Positions 16,076 to 25,248 of a stretch of 64,000 nucleotides of DNA are shown piece by piece. Origin of the DNA: Bacteroides ovatus (lineage in GTDB: Bacteria > Bacteroidota > Bacteroidia > Bacteroidales > Bacteroidaceae); NCBI RefSeq assembly GCF_001314995.1, contig NZ_CP012938.1:3658001-3722000 (forward strand), read 5' to 3'. The notes below the pieces were generated by a model. The model did not search any database, was not told the DNA's origin, and saw only the letters and a program-made list of their open reading frames with translations. The translations under genes were made by a program, and so were the position numbers. Positions within the stretch are counted from its first letter, which is position 1; each line of letters begins with the position of its first letter.

Positions 16076-17221
16076 CTATTTTGTTTTCAATTTCTTCACA
16101 TCATCACATACCGCTACCGCCACCTGTGAATCCGCACAACCATAATAGAGGTATAGTTTCTTCTTGTGATAAACAAGTCCCTCGATAAATACTGTTCCGT
16201 CCTTGTACTGTCCGCTCTTCTCAAAAGGAGCTTCGGGAGCAAAGAAAGGCTTATCCAAACGGTCTAATACTTTATAGGGATCGTTACCATCCAATAAAAG
16301 CTGTCCGGCACAATAAGCATTGCCAGGATAGTTAGCATCTCCAGTTTTACCGCTATTCTTACCATTATACACGAGAACAATGCCATGCTTAGTACGAATA
16401 GCCGGAGGGCCACATTCTGTCAACAAACTATCAAAATGTCCTTTACGAGGTTGTATGATTTTCATCAGTTCATTCTTCTCATCCAAAACCGGATACCAGT
16501 CAATCAGGTTATCAGAAGTAGCAGCATATATAGCATGTTCTCCCCAATACATGAAATACTTGCCATTAACTTTGTCTATGACCAATTGATTTCCTTTCAA
16601 TTTTGTTAAAATAGACCCCGATTTACAGAAAAGGTTATTAAATCGACCATTATAGGCTTTATCAAAGGCAAGCCCGTGTTTTGTCCAGTTCTTCAGGTCT
16701 CGGGAAGTAGCTACTGCAAGGCGTGCTTTTTTCCGATTCCATGCTGTGTAGAGCATCACATACAGTCCGTCTTCGGTCATAGCCACACGAGGATCTTCAC
16801 AACCACCCGGCCAATCTTGATCTTTAAAATTATCTTCAGCAGGAAAAAGAACAGGATTATCAAGCCTTTTCATCTCAATCCCATCCTTGCTTTCAGCATA
16901 ACCAACACGTGAGGTTCTTTTACCTATACCTTGGGCCGAATTATCTTCTGCACGATAAAGCACGACAATCTTCCCATCTTTTACAGTAGCAGCAGGGTTA
17001 AAAGTGTCACTTTCCTCCCACTTAACTTGCTGCTTACGCATCGGGCAATAAAACTCTGTAGGCTGCGGTGATATGACAGGATTAACTCCTTCAGGACGCA
17101 AGAATGGCCCGATCACCCAATTATTATCCTGTTTCTCCTGATTAGTATCTAAAGAAGGCGCATTGGTAAATCCACATGCAGATAATATACCAACTATGCC
17201 AATGATAAGTTTCAGTTTCAT
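16076..17221 (-). CDS. GH130-like lipoprotein (beta-mannoside phosphorylase/hydrolase family)
   Basis: It is 381 residues; the lipobox LSAC at the N-terminus predicts a lipoprotein, so it is extracytoplasmic. The five-bladed propeller shows FNPAATV, VLYRAEDNSAQGIGKRTSR and the GH130 hallmark GGCEDPRV, followed by YTAWNRKKARLAVATSRDLKNW. Classical phosphorylases of the family are cytoplasmic, whereas extracytoplasmic members act as hydrolases. It lies between two GH2 genes of mannosidase type, 15 bp from one and 98 bp from the other. Confidence 0.75.
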   Translation of the reverse strand: MKLKLIIGIVGILSACGFTNAPSLDTNQEKQDNNWVIGPFLRPEGVNPVISPQPTEFYCPMRKQQVKWEESDTFNPAATVKDGKIVVLYRAEDNSAQGIGKRTSRVGYAESKDGIEMKRLDNPVLFPAEDNFKDQDWPGGCEDPRVAMTEDGLYVMLYTAWNRKKARLAVATSRDLKNWTKHGLAFDKAYNGRFNNLFCKSGSILTKLKGNQLVIDKVNGKYFMYWGEHAIYAATSDNLIDWYPVLDEKNELMKIIQPRKGHFDSLLTECGPPAIRTKHGIVLVYNGKNSGKTGDANYPGNAYCAGQLLLDGNDPYKVLDRLDKPFFAPEAPFEKSGQYKDGTVFIEGLVYHKKKLYLYYGCADSQVAVAVCDDVKKLKTK

Positions 17222-17319
17222 CTTAGTTCTCTTTTATAGTTAAAAATGTTTTTTATCACGTAATTGATTCTACACTCCTGATATAAAGAATGTAGAACCA
17301 ATTCACAACCTTACTCTTA

Positions 17320-20031
17320 TTACTTTAGTTTATATTCTTGCTTATTTATATTCCAACCTTTCAGTGCCAATACAGCGCCGTCTTTCAGCTTTCCTTTTGC
17401 AGTCTCAATAGTCACCGTTTTCTTTTCACCCGGCATCAGGGAGAAGAAATTATCTGTATAGAATGACGGACGTATCGGACTCATCTTTGAATTCAGGAAT
17501 TGCAACTGATTAAAGAAAGCAATCTGCCCGGAGGTATTTCTCAAAGTAATATCTACAAAGTAATTGTTATCATCTTCTCTTACTTTATAGGTAAGTTTCA
17601 CTTTTGCCTGCTTCAGTTTACTCAAATCTTCAAAACCTGAAGCAGCCGGACCGGTCAAAGTTTTGCTTCCTTCATATTTGTCATTAGAACGCCAATAGAA
17701 GTTAGAAGAAACATCTTTTCCCTTTTCATCTTTCAGAATCAGTTTAATAAAGTGAACTTGAGATATGTTTTCCGGGAAACGAATAGTCAACGCATCGTTT
17801 ACCACTCCATCCGAGGGTAGATTAACCACTGCTGATTCTTCAAATACTTTCTTGCTGTTAATATCGTAAACCTGTGCTATCACTTTATAATTCTTAAATT
17901 CACGATAATAATCATTCACTACAGACACTGTATTCTTAAGATAGTCAAACTGTGCATGTAATGGTTCTAAAGAGTTGGCAGTATGATAAAGCGACGCTGT
18001 CGGTTCCAGAGACCAGTCCCACATACGGGAAGCCACTTGAGGCATAGAGCAGTTATGATACCAAAACAAAAGTCCGGAACAGAAACGATCACCATAATCC
18101 AGCTTATTGTAGTTCCATACTTCCCAAATGCTCTTCGAATTAATAGCTCCCAACAATTGCCCTTTCTGTGCAAACTCATCAATGGATGATGATTTTCCGT
18201 AGTTATTCACCAAGTCTGTATACATAGTACTCATCAGATGGAAACCATTTCCATCCAGATAATCCCATACTTCCTTATTGATAGGCCAAAGGTCTTTTTC
18301 ATCCATCATTTCTCGGAGGATTTCCACAGTTGGAAGAGTAGGTGCACCGTATTCCGGATTAAATCCGTCTACACGGCTTCCTCTGGGAGAGGCCGTATTT
18401 TCATAATGCTGCATCGGATTTACCTGTTTGTAAGGACTGCCATCATGCACTCCTTCACATTCGGACTGCATCTGGAAGCCACGTGTACCATCCAGTTTAT
18501 TCAGTAATTCAGGAGTACCGGTAACTTCTGTACTCTCATTAGAAGCAACATAATAAGCCAAAGAAGGATGATTACGAATACGTTTTACGGTAGATTCCAC
18601 GTTACTCATATAGAGAGCCTTATCATGCGGATGACGAGTATCACCAGTCATCCAGAACTCTTGCCATACCAACAATCCCAATTCGTCACACAATTGGAAG
18701 AAATAATCAGACTCTGCAATTCCGCCTCCCCACATTCTTAAAAGGTTGACACCGGACTGGCGGGAGTACCGCAATTCTGCATAGGTACGTTCATCCGAAG
18801 TTCTCAACATTGCTTCCGGTATCCAGTTGGTACCACGAATAAACAATCGTTTACCGTTCACATAAAAGACACGTGATTTATCTGGCGTCTTTCTATCCGA
18901 GACAATTTCACGAATACCGAATCTTGTTTTCACAGAATCACATTCTTTGCCATCAACTGATACTGTCAGCTTCAGGTCATATAAGTTTTGTGGTCCTTTA
19001 TTGACAGGCCACCACAGTTTTGGAGAGTTAATAATCAGTTGCGGGAACTCTTCGGGGGAGAAGGTTGCTGTTTTTTCTTCTCCACGCATCAGTCGGAAGG
19101 TCTTTTCAAAAGTGATATTTTCACCCACAATTTCACCCTTCACCTTGCAACTGATTACCCGATTACTGGTCGATGGATTGATAATCTCAACCGATACAGT
19201 CTCACGAGCCTGGTCATAATCAGGTTTTCGCAATTCAGATTTAACGAAAGGATGGCGTAATGCTACTCTGCCTGTAGCATAGAGGGAAATATTTTTCCAT
19301 ATACCTGTATTACGGTCACGGATACCGTCCATAAAGGTAAAGTCCCAACCTACCGTCATCAACATGGTAGTATTCAAACCAATGTTACCGTTTCCACCGT
19401 TATGAAATTCGCCGGCTGCTCCCCAGGATTTCGGCTTCGCACTTCCGGGAACATCTACCGGATAGACCTTTATAGCCAGTCCGTTTTTTCCTCCGATTTT
19501 CACAAAATCCGTAACATCAATATAGTCCTGAATAAACATACCGTTCATTGTGCTCAACAAGTTACCATTCACCCATACTTCTGCCCGGTAGTTGATACCA
19601 TCCAACTGTAACCAGACAGTCTTTCCCTTGAATGACTGCGGTACTGTAAAATCTGTCCGAAACCAATAGGTGTAAAAGTCACGTCCGGTTTCAGAAATAT
19701 CCGGTATCAATTTAGATTCAATCTTATTATTGATTCCATAATAAGGCTCCGGGTATTTTTGGTTATACACCAAAGAATTCAAAACTGTTCCGGGAACGAT
19801 GGCCGGCATCCAATTTGCAGTTGCATAATTGGATAACGAAATCTTTTCTCCGGGATCTGTTGCATCTCCAGCTTTTATCATTTTCCACTGGTAGTCGCCC
19901 TGATGACCAATTTCAGAATCAAGCCAGATGCGTTGCGCATTTCCGACATTGTTCTTCCCATTCTGTGCTGTCACTACTGCAGCAAAAAGTAATAATAAAA
20001 TCGGGAAAAAGGTTTTAGCAATGTTGTGCAT
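17320..20031 (-). CDS. GH2 family glycoside hydrolase, exo-acting
   Basis: It is 903 residues with a signal peptide ending near AVVTAQ. The domain order matches the other GH2 here: sugar-binding sandwich (VPGTVLNSLVYNQKYPEPYYGINN), immunoglobulin-like domain, TIM barrel and C-terminal beta domains. The acid/base is Glu499 (ASNESTE) and the nucleophile Glu560 (NPEYGAP). The motif VPGTV...PEPYYG places it in the mannosidase/glucosaminidase-like branch together with the 13131 gene, to which it is paralogous but well diverged. It is the first gene of its unit and directly downstream of promoter/site A. Confidence 0.85.
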   Translation of the reverse strand: MHNIAKTFFPILLLLFAAVVTAQNGKNNVGNAQRIWLDSEIGHQGDYQWKMIKAGDATDPGEKISLSNYATANWMPAIVPGTVLNSLVYNQKYPEPYYGINNKIESKLIPDISETGRDFYTYWFRTDFTVPQSFKGKTVWLQLDGINYRAEVWVNGNLLSTMNGMFIQDYIDVTDFVKIGGKNGLAIKVYPVDVPGSAKPKSWGAAGEFHNGGNGNIGLNTTMLMTVGWDFTFMDGIRDRNTGIWKNISLYATGRVALRHPFVKSELRKPDYDQARETVSVEIINPSTSNRVISCKVKGEIVGENITFEKTFRLMRGEEKTATFSPEEFPQLIINSPKLWWPVNKGPQNLYDLKLTVSVDGKECDSVKTRFGIREIVSDRKTPDKSRVFYVNGKRLFIRGTNWIPEAMLRTSDERTYAELRYSRQSGVNLLRMWGGGIAESDYFFQLCDELGLLVWQEFWMTGDTRHPHDKALYMSNVESTVKRIRNHPSLAYYVASNESTEVTGTPELLNKLDGTRGFQMQSECEGVHDGSPYKQVNPMQHYENTASPRGSRVDGFNPEYGAPTLPTVEILREMMDEKDLWPINKEVWDYLDGNGFHLMSTMYTDLVNNYGKSSSIDEFAQKGQLLGAINSKSIWEVWNYNKLDYGDRFCSGLLFWYHNCSMPQVASRMWDWSLEPTASLYHTANSLEPLHAQFDYLKNTVSVVNDYYREFKNYKVIAQVYDINSKKVFEESAVVNLPSDGVVNDALTIRFPENISQVHFIKLILKDEKGKDVSSNFYWRSNDKYEGSKTLTGPAASGFEDLSKLKQAKVKLTYKVREDDNNYFVDITLRNTSGQIAFFNQLQFLNSKMSPIRPSFYTDNFFSLMPGEKKTVTIETAKGKLKDGAVLALKGWNINKQEYKLK

Positions 20032-20089
20032 ATTCGTACGTTACAATTTATTGGTTTATATAATCTTAAAAGTCTAAAACGGATGAGGA

Positions 20090-20162
20090 CAAAAATAGTG
20101 TTTTCTACCTGTCCGGCATGCTAAAAACAAGTCAATAAATGAAATTTGAGTCCCAAACTGCC
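20090..20162 (-). promoter_or_regulatory. Promoter plus candidate regulator site A, upstream of the GH2 unit
   Basis: The -7 box TATTTTTG is on the minus strand (plus CAAAAATA at 20090-20097). Plus-strand GTCAATAAATGAAA is at 20131-20144 and AGTCCCAAACT at 20149-20159. Site B upstream of the 33835 gene has the same two blocks with the same internal spacing and the same distance to its -7 box. Confidence 0.65.
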
Positions 20163-20250
20163 ATATATTGCCTATTTGAAGGTTATCTAGCAACAGACAA
20201 AAAGACATTAGTTAATCATTGGTTTATCCATTACAAATAGTTGGCATGTT

Positions 20251-20311
20251 AGCTATTAATAGCTGAATTCTCGGATATTAATACCTTACACGACAGGTAT
20301 TAATACCCGAG
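20251..20311. repeat. Palindrome plus 17-bp inverted repeat
   Basis: AGCTATTAATAGCT (20251-20264) is a perfect palindrome. Next to it CTCGGATATTAATACCT (20270-20286) and AGGTATTAATACCCGAG (20295-20311) form a 17-bp inverted repeat with one mismatch and an 8-nt loop. It lies 52 bp past the stop of the nuclease-like gene, so it may end that transcript, but there is no T-tract. The palindromes could instead be protein-binding sites. Confidence 0.6.
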
Positions 20312-20362
20312 ACCTCAATAATTAACAGTCTGGAGACTCACTAATTCCGGTGCACCGTTCCG

Positions 20363-22090
20363 TCATTTCGTAAAGACAAATTCTGTCCGTAATCCCCGGT
20401 GATCGAATACATTTTCAAACGGCCCCCAATTAGGAAGAACGATATCCGACGTTTCTGTCTTCTCTCCTATCACCTGACAACTTTTCACTTCCGTGTTGGG
20501 AGACAAGGTATAAAGAGTCAAATCTAATCGGTCTCTGGTGTCCTTCTCGCTCGGGCGCGGCGTCCATGTGAATCCCGGATGCGTCACAGGATCCGGATGT
20601 ATCGTTCGGTAAGCATCACCTTTTATGCCGCCTTCCCACAAAGAACGGGTGGTAGGCCACTGAACAACGTAAGGAGCAAGTTCTGCTTTCAAGGCACCTT
20701 CCGTCCAGTCAAGCCATGACGGTTCATTGAAGTCACCCGAGAGACAAACAAAAGGAGTGGTAGACGAATTAAAATCCTCCAGCAGTTTGTCCACCATGCC
20801 TTGACGGGCTTCTTTATTGACTTTTACTACATAGTCAACATCGTCCGTACCTTCATATCCTTCATATGCGATACCATTCAACTGATAAGGACCGTAAGGA
20901 TAGAAAGCACCGTGACAGTTCATCACCAGCACAACAATGCCATCACCCAAGTCGATATAAACACCATACTTGTTTGGTGTAATCCCCGAGAAAGGATAAC
21001 GTGATATAATGCTGCATTTTCCCTGCCTATTGTTGGAGTGAGTATGAACGTAAAGCCCCTGTGCTTGTATATCAGATTCGGAGAGATTACTGCATTCCTG
21101 CGCACAAAGCACGTCCACATCAATTCTATTGAAGTAATCCAACACAACGGAAGTCGATTTACCCCATAAGTTTTGTGTAGCAAGTTTCAACGTTTTGGGT
21201 GCTACACGTGTTGCCCAAGTAGCAGCAACTTTTCCATTTGCATCAGCAGACATTTCAATATAGTAAGTCTTTCCACTGCCTACATTCAACGCAAGCCCCA
21301 CTGGTACCGTTACCCGTACGTCCTGTTCTCCAGAAATCGGATGAGTGATATGCAGCGTAGCATTCACTCCAAAGGTTTCGGCGCACATATCCGGAAGCAT
21401 ATAACATACATCCTCTTGGGGTACACACTGATAGGTCTTTCGGGTTGCTACCGGAAGATTCTCATATTCACTGTAATGTTGAGGTTCGATATGAACATAA
21501 GGAACAGAAGAAGCGGCATCCGCAAAAGTCACGGAATTCACTGTAATATCCGAAGCTGTATCCGGATCCTTTTGCAAAACGATCTTAGATGCACGCGGAG
21601 CAAGAGTAACCTGCACCGATGCAGACGCAGCAGCTACACGAAGTGTACCATCTTTTTCATTGCCTCTACTGACAAGCATCGCCATCGGATCAGCTAACGG
21701 CAATTGAGGAGCATACGCTTCTAAATCCCAATAAGTCTTACCGGAAGCCAACTCTGGGAATTTATCAGCTGTGGTACACAAAAACAGGAATCGATAAACG
21801 ACGCCTTTAATTACAGAAACCTTTATTTCATTTGCTGCATCCCCTATACTTCCTGTTTTGTCAAACAGATAATTATATTGATCGTCAAAACAGAATATTT
21901 TCCATTTCATTCCGTCCAAAGACACAGAAGCCCTGGTGGAGGACATCGTTAGCCCTCCCTCCATATTCAGACTGAAACGTATTTCTTTTGTGTCATCCTC
22001 CTTCTGCACATCACTTACATATCCTTCAGCACAAGCCGTGAATAAGCTGGAAATCATTAGAAGAATCACAAATAAAGTATTCTTTAGCAT
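20363..22090 (-). CDS. Lipoprotein fusing a fimbrillin-like N-terminus to an endonuclease/exonuclease/phosphatase domain
   Basis: It is 575 residues; the lipobox LFTACAEGY predicts a lipoprotein. About residues 30-290 resemble the FimB/Mfa2-type fimbrial accessory fold (a beta-rich, paired-domain lipoprotein: KEIRFSLNMEGG..., YRFLFLCTTADKF). From about 295 a complete EEP (DNase I-like) domain follows: LKLATQNLWGK, LCAQECSNL with the catalytic Glu, CLSGDFNEPSW, and DTRDRLDLTLY plus FDHRGLRTEF at the end. This superfamily includes nucleases, sphingomyelinases and phosphodiesterases. Secretion suggests an extracellular phosphodiester or nucleic acid substrate. It is the last gene of the SusCD unit and 50 bp from the other fimbrillin-like gene. 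Confidence 0.65.
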   Translation of the reverse strand: MLKNTLFVILLMISSLFTACAEGYVSDVQKEDDTKEIRFSLNMEGGLTMSSTRASVSLDGMKWKIFCFDDQYNYLFDKTGSIGDAANEIKVSVIKGVVYRFLFLCTTADKFPELASGKTYWDLEAYAPQLPLADPMAMLVSRGNEKDGTLRVAAASASVQVTLAPRASKIVLQKDPDTASDITVNSVTFADAASSVPYVHIEPQHYSEYENLPVATRKTYQCVPQEDVCYMLPDMCAETFGVNATLHITHPISGEQDVRVTVPVGLALNVGSGKTYYIEMSADANGKVAATWATRVAPKTLKLATQNLWGKSTSVVLDYFNRIDVDVLCAQECSNLSESDIQAQGLYVHTHSNNRQGKCSIISRYPFSGITPNKYGVYIDLGDGIVVLVMNCHGAFYPYGPYQLNGIAYEGYEGTDDVDYVVKVNKEARQGMVDKLLEDFNSSTTPFVCLSGDFNEPSWLDWTEGALKAELAPYVVQWPTTRSLWEGGIKGDAYRTIHPDPVTHPGFTWTPRPSEKDTRDRLDLTLYTLSPNTEVKSCQVIGEKTETSDIVLPNWGPFENVFDHRGLRTEFVFTK

Positions 22091-22140
22091 TTCTTACAAA
22101 TTTAATCATTGAATATATATCCTTTCAAGAATCCATATAA

Positions 22141-24009
22141 TTATTCCCAACCGGCTTTATCACGGATACATCTGTAGGGGATTCCGTAATCCTTCTTCAC
22201 TGTCCATTCATCGTTAAATGTCTGTCCCGCTATAGTAAGACCTGGCAGTTTGATGTTCACCCAAGCTACGTTCGGCCACGTACCATAACAAGCTAAGTCT
22301 TTCACATTGGGAGTAGCTCTATCGTATGGGTATCCCCCCAATATACGCAAATTAGTAGCCTCATCGTCTTTATCGAACCAACAGTAAGTATATAAAGCCT
22401 CTGCCACTTGTGATTTAAGATGCTGTCCTACCCACAAAATATAATCTTTTGCCTCTGCATCATTCAATGCTGTCCAACCCTCGGGACAAAGATTCTTCGC
22501 CCCCTCATTACCCGTTTTACCTTTCATAGGAGTATTAAACGTATATCCTTCAGTTCCACAGAAATAAGCCTTATCTACTGTATTATGGACAAGATAGGTG
22601 GACTGACGACAGTGCACTGGCGAATAGAGCTTCTCTTCCCACGATAGACAAGGAAGCGGAGTGCCTGGATACGGATCGGCAAACCCGATTACCAACAAGT
22701 TCTCATCTGAAACGGCTCCGTTAAGATGTGTGATAGCAAACTGACTTGTCTTCTCAGGATGTGCAGTCACCGTGTAAATAATCTCATGACGATAAAGACC
22801 GCTACCTGCATCTTTAGTAGATGAAGAAATGGTAAGCCATTTAGGTAGGCTTCCGTCATACGCAGCGTCCAATGCTGCTGAGCTATAATCTGTAACGACA
22901 CGTTTTATAGTATATGGCATTGTAGCGTCAGCTGCAATCTTTACATAAGTCCCTTTAATATCTGTACCAGCAATGACAGTAGCCTTGTCATCCATTACAG
23001 AGATTCCGTCTTCAATCGTCACCCAATCAATTGAAGTACCGTCTTTCCATTCTTCTACTGAGATGTCAAAGCCTGTAGAACCGGCTATCTTTTTCGTATT
23101 AAGCTGATAGAGATAGTTGGCCTCCACATTGATATCAGCAGTAAGATTCAGATAAAGAGTCGGCCCTTCCGTATTGGTATTGGCAAGTTTAGTGGTAGCC
23201 CATACAACTGTTTTTTCATTCTGCTCAAGAGTTGAAGTCAACTGAGTCGGATAAAGATAGAAACTCTTTCCGTCATTAGCTAAATCAGCTGCCGGTATTT
23301 CCAAAACATCAGAAGATATATTGCCTGCATTACCACTTACGTCACCGATGAATCCTTGAGTGTATCTATTCTTAATATATACCTTATCGATCACTAATCC
23401 CGATTCTGTTGGATCATTCAACAAATCAAATCTAGCTACACGTCTTTTAAGTTTTACATCAACCTGATTATTGGAAGATTCTACATCGGCAACTGTTACA
23501 TACTCCTTACCATCTGTTTTGACATTAGACATAACAAATGGAGGATTCAACTTACCACTTTCGGCAACAGTTTTGCTATTTAGTAGTTCATCGATTGTAT
23601 TTGTTGCACTCATATTAGGGAAATTGCTCTCATTCTCACTCTCCACAATGATGAATCTCTTTTCTCCTCCAGTCGAAGAAGTTAATTCAACAGTATATGA
23701 CCTTGTATCACCGTTTGCACCTACAGAAGCAGCTGCATAATTTAAGACATACCTTTGTTCATACTTACCTTCTCTGCTAAATTGATAAAAGGCTATTTTG
23801 TCATTAGTGCCTCCATTTTCGTCACCTACACCTACTGCCCTTGTAAGGAATGCCCCGGGAGTATGCACATTAAACGTTATTTTTCCTTTGCCTAAAGGCT
23901 GTTCCTCGGGGGCTGGGGTTTCATCACTTTTCGAACAACCAACTAATAAAACAGTTGACAACAAAGCCAGACATATATAAATATTCTTTAGAATTTTGTA
24001 GTTTTTCAT
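22141..24009 (-). CDS. Fimbrillin-like surface lipoprotein with a C-terminal FISUMP-like domain
   Basis: It is 622 residues with lipobox LLVGCSKSD. Residues about 40-330 look like a Mfa1/FimA-type fimbrillin (GKITFNVHTPGAFLTRAVG, then KLKRRVARFDLLND and YLYPTQLTS). The C-terminus contains NLCPEGWTALNDAEAKDY and ends YGIPYRCIRDKAGWE, resembling the Fibrobacter-type major paralogous (FISUMP) domain, normally CPxGWHxPS...RCVxD. It is probably displayed on the cell surface as an adhesin or glycan-binding component. The gene follows an intrinsic terminator and has its own weak promoter-like site. Confidence 0.6.
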   Translation of the reverse strand: MKNYKILKNIYICLALLSTVLLVGCSKSDETPAPEEQPLGKGKITFNVHTPGAFLTRAVGVGDENGGTNDKIAFYQFSREGKYEQRYVLNYAAASVGANGDTRSYTVELTSSTGGEKRFIIVESENESNFPNMSATNTIDELLNSKTVAESGKLNPPFVMSNVKTDGKEYVTVADVESSNNQVDVKLKRRVARFDLLNDPTESGLVIDKVYIKNRYTQGFIGDVSGNAGNISSDVLEIPAADLANDGKSFYLYPTQLTSTLEQNEKTVVWATTKLANTNTEGPTLYLNLTADINVEANYLYQLNTKKIAGSTGFDISVEEWKDGTSIDWVTIEDGISVMDDKATVIAGTDIKGTYVKIAADATMPYTIKRVVTDYSSAALDAAYDGSLPKWLTISSSTKDAGSGLYRHEIIYTVTAHPEKTSQFAITHLNGAVSDENLLVIGFADPYPGTPLPCLSWEEKLYSPVHCRQSTYLVHNTVDKAYFCGTEGYTFNTPMKGKTGNEGAKNLCPEGWTALNDAEAKDYILWVGQHLKSQVAEALYTYCWFDKDDEATNLRILGGYPYDRATPNVKDLACYGTWPNVAWVNIKLPGLTIAGQTFNDEWTVKKDYGIPYRCIRDKAGWE

Positions 24010-24016
24010 ATGTAAA

Positions 24017-24083
24017 CAAATTAATTACGCTCCTTATCCCAAAAGAGCTGACTAAACCATTAATAAATTGTTTTATAGTTCTA
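24017..24083 (-). promoter_or_regulatory. Weak candidate promoter/regulator site G, upstream of the fimbrillin-like gene
   Basis: Near-consensus -7 box TTAATTTG on the minus strand (plus CAAATTAA at 24017-24024), with plus-strand TTAATAAAT at 24060-24068 and AGTTC at 24077-24081. Both blocks are one base further from the -7 box than in site A. It is the weakest of the set and is kept because it lies directly after a terminator. Confidence 0.3.
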
Positions 24084-24133
24084 AAAAACTTGAGAGGCTG
24101 TACCCAATCCCAAATTTGAACACTGCCTCTCAA
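24084..24133 (-). terminator. Intrinsic terminator between the DUF1735-like and fimbrillin-like genes
   Basis: On the minus strand TTGAGAGGC (from 24133) pairs with GCCTCTCAA (to 24090) and is followed by GTTTTTTAG. The stem is 9 bp and the loop long (26 nt). It would end or weaken transcription from the SusCD unit before the two fimbrillin-like genes. Confidence 0.6.
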
Positions 24134-24159
24134 TATTATATTCATCAATCAACAACCCA

Positions 24160-25224
24160 TCAATTCCATTCGATTTGTTGGTCTTCGTCCGGAATCAACG
24201 TATTCAAGTCACGTTGCATACTTAATGTACCTTCTACTCTATACTTCATACGGTTACCCGGGCTAAGTGTATAGTCCTCAAATGAGTATCCCATAGACAA
24301 AGTGATATAAATATGCTTCAAGTAAGGCTTCACAGGATCATTCTCTTCGACAATCGTATAATAAGGAGCTTCCTTAAATTTGTCGTCTCCTTCGCCCAGC
24401 AAGAGAATTTTAAAGTTATTGCCATCCTCTCCCCCGTTATCGGTCCATAATCTCAGTTTCTTCTTCAACTCACTTCCTTCATTCAGCGGTTCATCTGTAA
24501 ACTCTACATATAATTTATAGTATTTACGGTCCATGTAATTCACATCACGAACTCCCATATAAAACATAATGGTCTTCTCGTCATACACATAAGCTTTATG
24601 GGTAGCTAACATGAAATTATCCTTTTGATTCTCCAAAAAAATCTTTAATAGGCTACCATCATACGAACCGGAGTAATCATTGAACGGAATGATATTCAAC
24701 AATGCTTTCCGATAATGCAGACGGTTGTTCACCTGATAGTTATAAGATGGATCGTCTTGAATAGTCAATGGTAGAATATATTTATCCGACATATCCAACG
24801 GTTTCGCATTGTTCTGCCCTCCTAGCGTAAAATCAATAGGTAACAGTGCTTCAGATTCACCTGCAGGCATTTCTACAGTTTCCGGTATGGAATAGTATTG
24901 TTGATCCAACAAATGGTAAAAAAGTTCCCGACGGCGTTCACCAAAACGTTCCTGATTCAACACATCCAAAGTATCCTTATCAAGTGCTACATGAATAGTT
25001 CTTGCCTGTGTATTCATGGTTGAACCACTCAACAAAACCGGAAGCTGATAAGTCACCACTCCTCCTGGTTTGTAGCGTACATAAGTAGAAGTTACTCCTT
25101 CATTATTAATCTCTGCTTTGAAAGATGCCAGCTGTTTGAATTGTTCATCTTCCCACTCATTGTTACATGAAGTGCAACATACTGCCGCCATCATGCCAAT
25201 CAATAATTTACATATATTATTCAT
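24160..25224 (-). CDS. DUF1735/DUF4361-like lipoprotein, probable surface glycan-binding protein
   Basis: It is 354 residues with lipobox CTSCNNEW. The N-terminal half has the beta-sandwich pattern of DUF1735 proteins that accompany SusC/SusD: KPGGVVTYQLPVLLSGST, VEMPAGESEALLPIDFTL and SDKYILPLTI. The C-terminal half resembles DUF4361 (SYDGSLLKIFLEN...). These proteins usually bind the target glycan at the cell surface. It lies 24 bp downstream of susD, so it is co-transcribed with it. Confidence 0.7.
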   Translation of the reverse strand: MNNICKLLIGMMAAVCCTSCNNEWEDEQFKQLASFKAEINNEGVTSTYVRYKPGGVVTYQLPVLLSGSTMNTQARTIHVALDKDTLDVLNQERFGERRRELFYHLLDQQYYSIPETVEMPAGESEALLPIDFTLGGQNNAKPLDMSDKYILPLTIQDDPSYNYQVNNRLHYRKALLNIIPFNDYSGSYDGSLLKIFLENQKDNFMLATHKAYVYDEKTIMFYMGVRDVNYMDRKYYKLYVEFTDEPLNEGSELKKKLRLWTDNGGEDGNNFKILLLGEGDDKFKEAPYYTIVEENDPVKPYLKHIYITLSMGYSFEDYTLSPGNRMKYRVEGTLSMQRDLNTLIPDEDQQIEWN

Positions 25225-25248
25225 ATTTTCTATCCAAATTTAGTAGGT

